Source: Trichodesmium erythraeum GBRTRLIN201
GTDB taxonomy: Bacteria > Cyanobacteriota > Cyanobacteriia > Cyanobacteriales > Microcoleaceae
DNA length: 35,869 nucleotides
Direction of reading: 5' to 3'
Assembly: GCA_018457135.1 (NCBI GenBank)
Contig: JAGGDU010000094.1
Span: forward strand, 1-35,869
The translations under genes were made by a program, and so were the position numbers. This document shows, in pieces, positions 28,321-35,869 of the stretch (position 1 is its first letter; each line of letters opens with the position of its first letter). The notes below the pieces were generated by a model that was not told the DNA's origin, searched no databases, and worked only from the letters and a program-made list of their open reading frames with translations.

Positions 28321-28492
28321 TATGTATGCAAGCATTGCACAAAGTTTTTGTAAATCCTTCTGTTTGACGTTTTTATTGTCTATCCAATAGCGCAAACAGC
28401 TATTTAACCATGAATTGACCTGTAAGAATCATTTCATCTAAAACTTTGTATTGATTTTGGGTGCCTTTTAATTTAGCCTCAATTACTAGCAA
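28321..28492 (-). pseudogene. TnpB (IS200/IS605) N-terminal remnant
   Basis: Minus-strand translation from TTG 28492 gives LLVIEAKLKGTQNQYKVLDE, MILTGQFMV, then one frame change to NSCLRYWIDNKNVKQKDLQK, LCAMLAYI. This matches the first 60 residues of TnpB proteins (LxxEAKLKGTxxQYxxLDEAIRTxxFxxNSCLRYWMDN). Weaker traces (NNFPEWYFE, NSQAESNR) continue to about 28260. The rest of the gene is absent. Motif call from memory of the family. Confidence 0.7.
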
Positions 28493-29081
28493 AGCTTTTC
28501 TTGATTTTTTTATTTTTATTATAACTAAATTTAACCAAAATGTCTACTGGATAAACTATTAAGATTTGTATATAATTATTGATGTGATAATTATATACTT
28601 ACCATTCATCTCTGCACGCACATCACGCGCTAACCTTCTGGTGATTTCAAAGCAAAAAGTAAAAATTTACAAACCCTATTGAAATCGCAAATATCTTATG
28701 ACATAAGCATTTCTGAGCAAAGCAGTTATAGTAGATCAACTTATAAATAACCAGGAATTTCAGGAATTACACGTAGCAGTGCCTAAAAAGTTGAACTTTT
28801 CAATTTAAGTTAAATTATTTACTTATAAACCATACCTTAACAGTTTGATTGAATGTAGACGTAATTAAAAGATTAAAAAAATCCACTTTCTCAGGTGTTT
28901 TGCTTGAGAGATAGAGAAAAACATTTTGTTCCACTAACTTTTGACCAAGTAACTGCTAAGAAATGTCTAATATTTATCAACTGTATTTTTCCTGAGAGTA
29001 AATGTAGTAAAGATTTTAGTTCTGGGATTTGTATTTAAAATAAAAACATTGGTGTTATCTTTACCTCTTGGTACAGGGTAA
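28493..29081. other. Gap between two TnpB remnants
   Basis: No gene found. On the minus strand around 28590-28680 an open stretch reads RRLARDVRAEMNGKYIIITS, which looks coding but is too short to assign. Otherwise A+T-rich sequence. Confidence 0.35.
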
Positions 29082-29255
29082 ACTCATCTAATTGACTTAT
29101 TCTTATATAATACAGCAATTAACATATTACATAAAGGATTAAAGGAGGTGGGCATTATCTTGTCTGCTTGTGGAGGCGTAAGACATTAGCCAGTCTATGA
29201 AAAAATAAACTTCAGCAAACGACGTAGAAATTGTCTCTGTTTTAGAAGCTCCCGT
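29082..29255 (+). pseudogene. TnpB (IS200/IS605) C-terminal remnant
   Basis: Plus-strand translation gives LYNTAINILHKGLKEVGIIL, SACGGVRH, then TAG (29187-29189) and PVYEKINFSKRRR. TnpB C-termini typically read D-x-NAAINILRxGL...VGxxxSACGG...KQE. The catalytic Asp of that motif is lost (LYN in place of DxN). It is on the opposite strand from the N-terminal remnant at 28321-28492, so the two are not halves of one undisturbed gene. Confidence 0.7.
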
Positions 29256-29286
29256 TATCATCTCTGATTTAACCGGAGAGAGCTTC
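29245..29286. repeat. Inverted repeat after the TnpB remnant
   Basis: GAAGCTC (29245-29251) and GAGCTTC (29280-29286) can pair. The position right after a tnpB 3' end fits the subterminal hairpin of an IS200/IS605 right end, but the stem is short. Confidence 0.4.
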
Positions 29287-29454
29287 ACTAGTTCAAGATT
29301 TAAATCAAGTATTAATTTGATAAATGTGGTTGGGCAAGACCTATCAATACCTGTAGATGACTAGCCATAGACCGTATAAGGTTCAACAGGAAGTCAACAT
29401 CAGATTGTCAAGAGCTATACGACCCTTTGTCTCAGTTTTAGAGAGCAGTAGTTT

Positions 29455-31239
29455 ATGCATTTAATTGATTATATTATCGTCGGGTTATACCTGTTCGCAA
29501 TTGTTCTGTTTGGCATATTTCTCCAGCGAAAAGCCTCCGCTGGTATAGACTCTTATTTTCTGGGTGATCGGAATATGCCTTGGTGGGTATTGGGAGCTTC
29601 CGGAATGGCTTCCAATACAGACATTGCCGGAACAATGTTGATAACGGCTTTAGTCTACGCCTTGGGAACAAAGGGATTTTTTTTGGAACTCCGGGGTGGC
29701 ATTGCCTTAATTCTAGCAATGTTCATGATTTTTATGGGCAAATGGAATCGTCGAGCCCAAGTTATGACCTTAGCAGAGTGGATGCATTTACGTTTTGGAG
29801 TCGGACGAGAAGGAAATATCGCCCGCATAGTTAGTGCCATTGCTGCTATTATCTTGACCATTGGTAGAATTAGTTATTTTGCCATAGGTGGGGGCAAATT
29901 CTTAGGAGAATTTATCGCGGTCGATGCGCGCCTCGCCTCAATTATCATTATCTTCCTGGCATTGATCTACACTGTTATCAGTGGTTTTTATGGGGTAGTC
30001 TTAACAGACCTATTTCAGGGAGTATTGATTTTTTTTGCCATCATCTATATCTGCGCGATCGCCATCCAACTGCCCCCTCTCCCCGAAACATTTGCTATCT
30101 CTATTCCAGGCACTAATCAATTGCAGGAGTGGAATTTTAGGGAGTGGAGTAGTATATTCCCCTCCATGAAAGTAGACTTGCCAGGAGACTATGGCCGTTT
30201 CAACTTATTCGGCGCTATCCTTTGCTTCTATCTACTGAAGGTATTAATGGAAGGGTTTGGGGGTATCGGTGGTTATATGATGCAGCGATACTTTGCTGCC
30301 AAAAGCGATCGGGAAGTGGGGTTAATGTCCCTGTGGTGGATCTTTTTGCTTTCCTTTCGCTGGCCTTTAGTAACAGCTTTTGCAATCCTGGGCATTAATT
30401 ACGGCATTACTAACCAAGTAATTTCTGACCCAGAACTGGTCTTACCAACAGTCATTGCTACTTACCTACCAGTAGGAATTAAAGGATTGATATTAGCTTG
30501 TTTTATTGCCGCCGGAATGTCTACTTTTGACTCCCTAATTAATGGTGGTGCTGCTTACTGGGTGAAAGATATTTATCAAGCTTACCTTGATCCCCTAGCT
30601 GATAACCGCAAACTGATGTTTCAAAGTCGTTGGGCATCGGTAATCATAGCTATGGTAGGATTACTATTTAGCTTCAGTATCTCCAATATCAATGAAATTT
30701 GGGGATGGTTGACTTTGGGACTGGGCACAGGTCTGGCGGTTCCTCTGCTGTTAAGATGGTATTGGTGGCGGTTTAATGGCTATGGATTCGCTACGGGTAT
30801 TGCCGCTGGCATGATAGCCGCAATTATTACTAAGGCCATCGTCTTACCTTCTTTACTGGATCTGCAAATTGCCGAATTTATCCAATTTCTAATTCCTAGT
30901 AGTTGTTCTTTAGCAGGATGCATTGTTGGAACTCTGTTAACTCCAGCAACAGAAAGGTTAGTCCTGGAGAATTTCTATACTATCACTCGCCCCTTTGGTT
31001 TCTGGAAGCAGATCGCCACTAATGTGCCCCATTATCTCAGGGAAAAAATCACACTAGAGAACCAACAGGATTTGCTGGCAACTGCGATCGCAATTCCTTG
31101 GCAAATAGTTTTGTGCCTTACCGGAATTATGTTTGTGATGAAACGTTGGGATAATTTCAAAATTCTATGTTTTTTATTGATTATACTTTCTATCTGTTTA
31201 TACTTTGCCTGGTACAGATATCTAAAAGTTAAAAATTGA
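29455..31239 (+). CDS. Sodium:solute symporter (SSS) family transporter
   Basis: A 594-residue, highly hydrophobic protein with about 13-14 membrane helices, the SSS/LeuT-fold pattern. N-terminal DYIIVGLYLFAIVLFGIF and SYFLGDRNMPWWVLGASGMA are the typical SSS start (FLGxRxMPWW). They are followed by MASNTDIAGTM at the sodium/substrate region and GFYGVVLTDLFQGVLIF. ACFIAAGMSTFDSLINGGAA carries the conserved AAxMST/SxD segment of helix 8, a sodium-2 site region. It imports a small organic solute with sodium; the substrate is unknown. Only a weak site (GAGAG) precedes the ATG. Base composition is somewhat richer in G+C than its neighbours, and it is flanked by TnpB and IS5 debris, so acquisition by transfer is possible. 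Confidence 0.92.
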   Translation: MHLIDYIIVGLYLFAIVLFGIFLQRKASAGIDSYFLGDRNMPWWVLGASGMASNTDIAGTMLITALVYALGTKGFFLELRGGIALILAMFMIFMGKWNRRAQVMTLAEWMHLRFGVGREGNIARIVSAIAAIILTIGRISYFAIGGGKFLGEFIAVDARLASIIIIFLALIYTVISGFYGVVLTDLFQGVLIFFAIIYICAIAIQLPPLPETFAISIPGTNQLQEWNFREWSSIFPSMKVDLPGDYGRFNLFGAILCFYLLKVLMEGFGGIGGYMMQRYFAAKSDREVGLMSLWWIFLLSFRWPLVTAFAILGINYGITNQVISDPELVLPTVIATYLPVGIKGLILACFIAAGMSTFDSLINGGAAYWVKDIYQAYLDPLADNRKLMFQSRWASVIIAMVGLLFSFSISNINEIWGWLTLGLGTGLAVPLLLRWYWWRFNGYGFATGIAAGMIAAIITKAIVLPSLLDLQIAEFIQFLIPSSCSLAGCIVGTLLTPATERLVLENFYTITRPFGFWKQIATNVPHYLREKITLENQQDLLATAIAIPWQIVLCLTGIMFVMKRWDNFKILCFLLIILSICLYFAWYRYLKVKN

Positions 31240-31281
31240 GAATTGTCCCATTTTGAATTTGCCAGGCGATCGCTTTCACTA

Positions 31282-31373
31282 GATCAGGACTTACCTACAC
31301 AGATCAAAATATACACTATCTATAGTGGGTTGACAGCGGCTACTAGATAATTGGTTCTGTGTAAGTCCTGTAT
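31282..31373. mobile_element. MITE-like palindromic element with CAGGACTTAC ends
   Basis: The left end ATCAGGACTTACCTACACAG and the right end CTGTGTAAGTCCTGTAT are inverted copies (one 3-nt gap) bounding about 92 bp with no gene. The same terminal core occurs singly at 13548-13587 and 18382-18396. This fits a small non-autonomous element family; no source transposase is identified. Confidence 0.6.
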
Positions 31374-31455
31374 GAATATTATTTAAATGCTTATGATCAA
31401 AAATTGGCACTTCCAAGTTGGGCTTCGTTTTCATGTACAACCTACAATATTATAA

Positions 31456-32092
31456 TGTGGTTGTTCCTGGGAACTTTTCCCCCATGACTTCCCACAGGCC
31501 TTGACTGTGTATGGTGGTTTACCAAAAATGGCAGGAGTCTTTGACTCTAGCAAGGAATTTACCATAGCCGATGGGCTAATGTCTGCCAACAAGAGGGACG
31601 AAACCCAGAACCCACAGGGGGGATAGTTGATAGCCAATCAGTAAAAACAACGGAGAAAGGAGGGGCAGAGGGGAGCTTTCATGGAAGCCAAAGGTCAAAA
31701 CGCGGAAATGCTACATCCTAGTGTAAACCTTGAGACTGGTATTAGTGGTGCTGGTTCATGTTGCCAATATATCAGATGTCACAGCTGGGAGGATATTGCT
31801 AGCAGAATTTAGTCTGTCAGTTCCAACTCTAAAAAAGGTTTGAGCTGAACGAGGTTATAGAGGCCAGGGGTTGTAGCAAGCCGCGGATGGATGGGAGCTT
31901 CATCAGGGGGTGGTTGAAGGTTATCAAAAAAGTTTTGGGTTTGAACTTTGAGGTTGGGTGGTGGAGAGAACTTTAGGTATGCTCGGACGCCAAAGACGAC
32001 TTAGTAAAGATTAGGAGGGTTTAACGGAAGTAAGTGAATCTGTTGTTTATATAGCCATGATTTTACTGATGTTAAATTGTCTTGTCCCTTAA
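31456..32092 (+). pseudogene. IS5-family DDE transposase, heavily decayed
   Basis: Pieces in shifting frames are in the right order: CGCSWELFPHDFPQ (as in NGCxWRxLPHDFP), VWWFTKNGRSL, GGIVDSQSVKTTEKGG with the first catalytic Asp, and KVKTRKCYILV-TLRLVLVVLVHVAN. Next come AERGYRGQ where the second Asp block should be, and GWVVERTLGMLGRQRRLSKD with the catalytic Glu. It ends SESVVYIAMILLMLNCLVP and TAA (32090-32092). At least six stops or frameshifts break it, and the N-terminal 40-45 residues are missing. The transposase order and VDSQSVKTTEKGG are diagnostic of the IS5 family. Confidence 0.85.
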
Positions 32093-32294
32093 GGTTTTAT
32101 TTACAGATATCCTCTTACAATAATTCTTTAACGAATGAATAAGTTGGTGTTGAAGCTAGGAAAAAAAAAGGAGATTTTGAAACCCAACCCTTAAAGTTTA
32201 TTGAGGATATGTGCTATAAAACTAATTGAAGTTAATTTTATGGTTGACTTTAAAGGAGATCTATTAAATAGATGCTAAATTTGTCGTTTCAAGA

Positions 32295-33683
32295 ATGGCA
32301 AGTGAGGCAGTTTTTTTTGATTACGGGATATCAAGACTTAGTGAAATGATAGAATTAGAAAAAAGAGAATTAGAAAAAAGAGAATTAGAAAAAATAGTTC
32401 TTGTTTATAAAGAATTATTAGAAAAATTAACAGCCCCCAATGCTTCCCTATCAGAGCAAGAAGCTTTGAAAATTTTATTGGCTAGAGATGCTATTAGTAA
32501 TGCTTTATATAATAACCTTGAAAATTGTAATTTGGCAGTAATAGAAATTAAAAAATTAGACAAAAAACTCAAAGATAATTCTGATAAATTAATTGATTTT
32601 ATTATATTAGATGAATATCGAAATAATTTCCCGAGTTTACCGAAAAATTGGTGGTGGTATTTGGATATTGATGTTGAGAAAAAAAGAATCGAATCTCACC
32701 CTTGGAATCGTTTTGATGGGTTGATTAGAATTATAAGAGTTATGGTTTGGACGGTAAATTTAACTCTTTTGGGAACTTTGGGTAGTCTTTTTTTAGTCAG
32801 TGGTTCTGGGTTACAGGGTGTGTTAGCTATTACTTTTCCTGGTATATTATCATTACTGCAAGCTCAAAGTGAGTTAACGGAAAACGGAAAAAAAGGGTTT
32901 GATAAGCTTTTAGAAAAAATTAAACTCCCTCAACATTATCAGGAGGAAGCAAAGCTTGGTTCTACTCTATTAATTACAGGATTATTGTTAACTATTTGGT
33001 TAAATTTACCATCTATTTCTAATAGCTACAAACTGAGGGGTAAAAAATCAGAAGAACAGGAAAATTTAGCGTTAGCAGAAGAGTCTTATCTACAAGCAAT
33101 TAACTTATATCCTGATAATGTAGATGCTCGTTATAAGTTAGCCAAGATTTATGAACAATTACAAGATTTTGATAGTGCTAAGAAACAACATATACTTGCA
33201 GCTCAAGCTGGGTTTATAGATGCCTATAATGATCTTGCTTATTTGTATATTCAGGAAGGTAAGAATGGGGAAGCGATAGATTTGCTTCGAAAAGCTTTGG
33301 GGCTTTTAGAGAAAAAAGAAAATCAATTTGAGGAGTTAATGGATAGCGAAAAGCTGAATTTGAAGACTCAAACATATAATATTTATAAAAATTTAGGATG
33401 GGCAAGATTTGAACAAAATCAATATGATGATTCTGTTTCCTATCTTTTACCGGCAATGGCAATTGCTCAGAACACCAAATATAAGCAATATATTCGGAGC
33501 CCAGGAGCAGCTTTTTGTATATACGCTAAAATATTGTCATCAACAGATGAGAAATCCTCTGGGACTCAAAAAACTTGGCAACAATGCCGTGAATTGCTTG
33601 AATCTCGTTTAGCTGCCGGTGAAAGTATTAATCCTGAAGAGGATACATGGTTATATGAAGCTAAACAACAATTAAATAATTAA
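32295..33683 (+). CDS. Membrane protein with C-terminal TPR repeats
   Basis: A 462-residue protein. The N-terminal 140 residues are charged and helical, including three ELEKR units (20-33) encoded by a 15-bp tandem repeat. Hydrophobic segments lie at about 145-168, 172-188 and 221-240. TPR-like helices follow (260-460; LAEESYLQAINLYPDNVDAR, YKLAKIYEQLQDFDSAKKQ, AYNDLAYLYIQEGKNGEAI). An odd helix number would put the TPR part outside the cytoplasm. The start is uncertain: ATG 32295 lacks a close ribosome binding site. AAAGGAG (32251-32257) fits a different-frame ATG at 32272 that reads MLNLSFQEWQVRQFF before stopping. It precedes the FecR-like gene on the same strand. Function unknown. Confidence 0.75.
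   Translation: MASEAVFFDYGISRLSEMIELEKRELEKRELEKIVLVYKELLEKLTAPNASLSEQEALKILLARDAISNALYNNLENCNLAVIEIKKLDKKLKDNSDKLIDFIILDEYRNNFPSLPKNWWWYLDIDVEKKRIESHPWNRFDGLIRIIRVMVWTVNLTLLGTLGSLFLVSGSGLQGVLAITFPGILSLLQAQSELTENGKKGFDKLLEKIKLPQHYQEEAKLGSTLLITGLLLTIWLNLPSISNSYKLRGKKSEEQENLALAEESYLQAINLYPDNVDARYKLAKIYEQLQDFDSAKKQHILAAQAGFIDAYNDLAYLYIQEGKNGEAIDLLRKALGLLEKKENQFEELMDSEKLNLKTQTYNIYKNLGWARFEQNQYDDSVSYLLPAMAIAQNTKYKQYIRSPGAAFCIYAKILSSTDEKSSGTQKTWQQCRELLESRLAAGESINPEEDTWLYEAKQQLNN
32351..32395. repeat. 15-bp tandem repeat x3 inside a gene
   Basis: AGAATTAGAAAAAAG occurs three times in a row (the last copy ends in T). It encodes ELEKR repeats in the TPR membrane protein. Such a unit can change copy number by slippage without losing frame. 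Confidence 0.9.
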
Positions 33684-33718
33684 ATAAATTAAGTAATGGA
33701 AATAAATAATGATAAATT

Positions 33719-33931
33719 ATATGTTAAATTGAAAAGAAAAATATAGGCTGCATTGACTGTAATAATTGTGGGATAAGGAATGCTTCTTTTAAGTCATCCT
33801 TCCCATATTTACCCTTTATGTTGGGCGAAATCCTCAATTTATTAAAGGCGCAATGGAAGAACTTTCGCCCAGCTGGATCTGCTATCACTCTGAGTAGCGA
33901 GAACAACACTAAACTAAATAGTAATACTTAG
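33719..33931 (+). pseudogene. Degenerate 5' copy of the FecR-like gene
   Basis: TTGAAAAGAAAAATATAGGC and TGCATTGACTGTAATAATTG match the start of the gene at 34090 (LKRKIQTALTLTV). Later, AQWKNFRPAGSAITLSSENN (33848-33907) aligns with SKWKDFNKIEAGITLNSQDK of that gene. Between them the frame is broken by TAG, TAA and shifts, and after NTKL the similarity ends. So a partial tandem copy, covering about the first 65 codons, has decayed in front of the intact gene. Confidence 0.75.
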
Positions 33932-34089
33932 GTAAGAGTTTTAGAGAGCGATTTTCCGATCAGGAAGGAAAAAGCCTTCTCTTCTTTATAAAAAAAAAAC
34001 TTATGAGACTAACATTAATAAATATTAAATATACTATAATCTTATAAGATACAAGTAGTAAATAAAAATTACACAACAGAAAAGCAACA

Positions 34090-35121
34090 ATGGTAAATTT
34101 TTCCCTGAGTTTGAAAAGAAAAATCCAAACTGCATTGACCTTAACAGTAATGGGATGGGCTATGCCTGCCTTCAGTGCTCCCACTCATATCTTAATTAAT
34201 GTTGAGGGCAATGTCCAAGTCAAAAAGTCAAAATGGAAAGACTTTAATAAAATTGAGGCTGGTATCACTCTCAACAGTCAGGACAAAATTAAAGTAATAG
34301 ATAATGCTTCGGCTACAATTTATTGTAGTGATAAAACTAAATGGATAATAGATAAACCAGGAATACATTCGATTTCTGACGGATGTTCAGAAGGAAGCAA
34401 AATTTCTTTATTAGATCAAGGTAATAATCATTCCACCCGCGGCCCTAAAGCTCCTGCATTTGAAGAAAGTCTAGAAAAACTGCCTTATTTGGTTAGTCCT
34501 CGTAAGACTTATGTTTTGAATGCTCCATTGACTATTCGTTGGAATGAAGTTCCCGGGGCTACTAACTATAAAGTTAAGGTGGAAGACTGGGAAAGAGAAA
34601 CGAAGGAATGCCAAATTAGTTATGATGGGGAATTGGAGCCTGGTGGATATTATCGTATAACTATAGTAGCGAATAATGGGGCTACTTCTCAAGATGAATA
34701 TGGCAGCGAGGAGAAAAATAATAATTGGTTTATGGTATTAGAGGATGAGGAAGCAGAGGCTTTACAGGAGGAATTACGGCAGAAGCTAGAGGCGCTCAAG
34801 GAGGCTGATAAAACTCAAGAGGAAAAAGATTGGAGTTTAGCCATGTTTTACCTAGACAAAGAATTAAATTTTGACGTTATTCAGATATTGGAAGGCTTAG
34901 TTAAATCTGGAAGTCAAAAATTAGAGGTTTATTATTTGTTGGGAGACATATACCAAAAGCTAGGGTTGAATTTAATGGCAAAAGACATTTTTCAGCAAGG
35001 GCTGGCTCTGAGTGTGCAGCAGGGGAATAGTGAATATAAGGGGAGCATCCAACAGAGATTAGAGTGGCTGGAACCTTCTTTGGGTATTATTAACAAAGCA
35101 GGAGAGTTATTGAGGAGGTAA
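34090..35121 (+). CDS. Exported FecR-like domain protein with TPR-like tail
   Basis: A 343-residue protein. The signal peptide KRKIQTALTLTVMGWAMPAF probably ends after FSA (residue 30). Residues 34-110 (ILINVEGNVQVKKSKWKDFN, ITLNSQDKIKVIDNASATIYC) are FecR-type beta repeats as found in cyanobacterial surface and signalling proteins. Residues 140-195 (APLTIRWNEVPGATNYKVKV) resemble an Ig/fibronectin-like domain. A Glu-rich coiled coil (216-245) and TPR-like helices (250-320; VYYLLGDIYQKLGLNLMAKD) finish it. In cyanobacteria such genes often sit with TPR/CHAT or CHASE2 genes in envelope loci (general knowledge). Here the neighbour is a membrane TPR gene. A periplasmic scaffold or sensor role is inferred, not shown. 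Confidence 0.82.
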   Translation: MVNFSLSLKRKIQTALTLTVMGWAMPAFSAPTHILINVEGNVQVKKSKWKDFNKIEAGITLNSQDKIKVIDNASATIYCSDKTKWIIDKPGIHSISDGCSEGSKISLLDQGNNHSTRGPKAPAFEESLEKLPYLVSPRKTYVLNAPLTIRWNEVPGATNYKVKVEDWERETKECQISYDGELEPGGYYRITIVANNGATSQDEYGSEEKNNNWFMVLEDEEAEALQEELRQKLEALKEADKTQEEKDWSLAMFYLDKELNFDVIQILEGLVKSGSQKLEVYYLLGDIYQKLGLNLMAKDIFQQGLALSVQQGNSEYKGSIQQRLEWLEPSLGIINKAGELLRR

Positions 35122-35177
35122 ATAGAAGTTATTTAGTCCCCCATAAACTGATTACTCAATTAATAGGAGGAAACTAA

Positions 35178-35273
35178 ATGATAGTAGTTAATGAGCTAGC
35201 AGTCAAAAATATGGCCTGCAAATCAAGAAACACTTCTATTACTTCCCAAGAAATAATTCTCATGGATGGGTAG
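35178..35273 (+). CDS. Possible 31-aa ORF with strong ribosome binding site
   Basis: The ATG at 35178 has AGGAGG (35165-35170) 7 nt before it, 57 bp after the FecR-like gene. The frame reads MIVVNELAVKNMACKSRNTS and ends after ILMDG. An overlapping frame (YGLQIKKHFYYFPRNNSHGW, VVMLTGEG, about 35208-35289) looks more protein-like. This may therefore be a longer third gene that has suffered a frameshift and stops. Product unknown. Confidence 0.35.
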   Translation: MIVVNELAVKNMACKSRNTSITSQEIILMDG

Positions 35274-35451
35274 TGATGCTAACTGGAGAGGGTTAGTTAG
35301 ACATTTCAACTATGGAGCAGAATAGTACGGACAGGAATTAATCAAAACTAATAGGTACTTTTCTATTTCTAAGGGTTGCTTTCAATACGTTTACGTAGCA
35401 AGAAAATGGTGTTTAACTGTAACAGAGTAGTTTTTAGAGTAGGGTAGTTAG

Positions 35452-35640
35452 TATGATCATGATATAAAAGTCGGTAGAAATATTTTGGTTGCTGGGTTAG
35501 CAAAGTCAGTTTATGGAGGGACTGTAAGACTACAAGGAAGTAAATATATGAAGGTGGAAGCATTGAAGGAGAAAGACTCTACAGCTCAATGTTACGGACT
35601 CTCGGCATACCTCATGAACCTACCTCGGGAGAATGTCAGG
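35452..35640 (+). pseudogene. TnpB C-terminal remnant with IS200/IS605 right end
   Basis: The translation YDHDIKVGRNILVAGLAKSV, YGGTVRLQGSKYMKVEAL matches TnpB C-termini of the form DRDxNAARNILAAGLAVxxCGAxVRP. The catalytic Asp is kept, but the zinc-ribbon half upstream is broken by stops (TAG at 35449-35451 and before). The bases after it (ACTCTCGGCATACC to CCTCGGGAGAATGTCA, about 35599-35637) have the short-hairpin-plus-GGGAGxATGTCA form of an IS200/IS605 right end. That end is nearly identical to the one at 12850-12895. From 35641 to the window end no further gene is seen. Confidence 0.7.
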
Positions 35641-35869
35641 AAGCAACTTAATCAAATTGTCTATATCTTAATTTATTTGCTGTTGTTAGGGGCATCTAAC
35701 TACCTTAAGTAGGCCAAGCTAATGTATACACTAATATAAGCGCTTATGATTAAAATGACAAATAAATTTTAAATAATTTCTTGATTTTTGTATGGTAAGG
35801 ATTTATAATAATACCTATAAATTAAATAAAAAGTCAATATAATTTTCAACATCTACCACAATAACAAAA

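Noticed and set aside
29474-29861. Overlapping ORFs of 68-84 codons inside the symporter gene
   Set aside because: The SSS frame carries family motifs throughout; the others have none.
31431-31637. 68-aa minus-strand ORF
   Set aside because: It is antisense to the IS5-family transposase remnant.

Overview
The window looks like a chromosomal stretch of a low-GC filamentous cyanobacterium of the Trichodesmium/Okeania kind. The support is the many GCGATCGC (HIP1) sites, A+T-rich and loosely packed genes, typical cyanobacterial proteins (ClpB, GlmU, a PEP-CTERM protein, cyanobacterial membrane/TPR families), octamer minisatellites, and long gaps filled with decayed insertion sequences. The genus is an inference.

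Layout: 1-500 holds an IS1-family transposase remnant and a GGCGAAT hairpin repeat. 506-10143 (minus strand) carries clpB, an orphan sensor histidine kinase, a 1.16-kb empty A+T-rich gap, a small exported protein and polA. 10203-12504 (plus) has an unidentified gene remnant and a tandem array of three decaying copies of an Rpn-type PD-(D/E)XK nuclease/transposase gene. 12505-13953 is a patchwork: tandem repeats, hairpins, an IS200/IS605 right end, a GC-rich ECF sigma-factor remnant, a TnpB fragment and a minisatellite. tRNA-Phe(GAA) follows on the minus strand.

14520-26615 is mostly intact chromosome: an MBOAT O-acyltransferase, an exported TPR protein, a mercaptopyruvate-type sulfurtransferase with a small membrane protein upstream, a multi-pass membrane protein, a divergent mnmC-type tRNA methyltransferase, glmU, and a tandem pair of MDR oxidoreductases. 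26616-29454 holds an inverted-repeat element, a truncated Uma2 nuclease gene, a PEP-CTERM protein and two TnpB remnants. 29455-31239 is an SSS-family symporter. It is followed by a MITE-like palindrome and an IS5-family DDE transposase pseudogene. The right end has a membrane TPR protein and an exported FecR-like/TPR protein, with a degenerate partial copy of the FecR gene between them, then a small ORF and one more TnpB fragment with its right end.

Intact genes are housekeeping (protein disaggregation, DNA repair/replication, tRNA modification, cell-envelope precursor synthesis) or envelope-related (MBOAT, TPR, FecR-like, PEP-CTERM). Most of the unexplained intergenic DNA resolves, on hand translation, into transposon or nuclease gene debris. 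I did not find a convincing undescribed multi-gene system. The best leads are the FecR/TPR locus with its decayed duplicate, the tandem Rpn array, the GC-rich sigma-factor island, and an unusual DNA polymerase I with a substituted Exo III residue and a thumb-region insertion.
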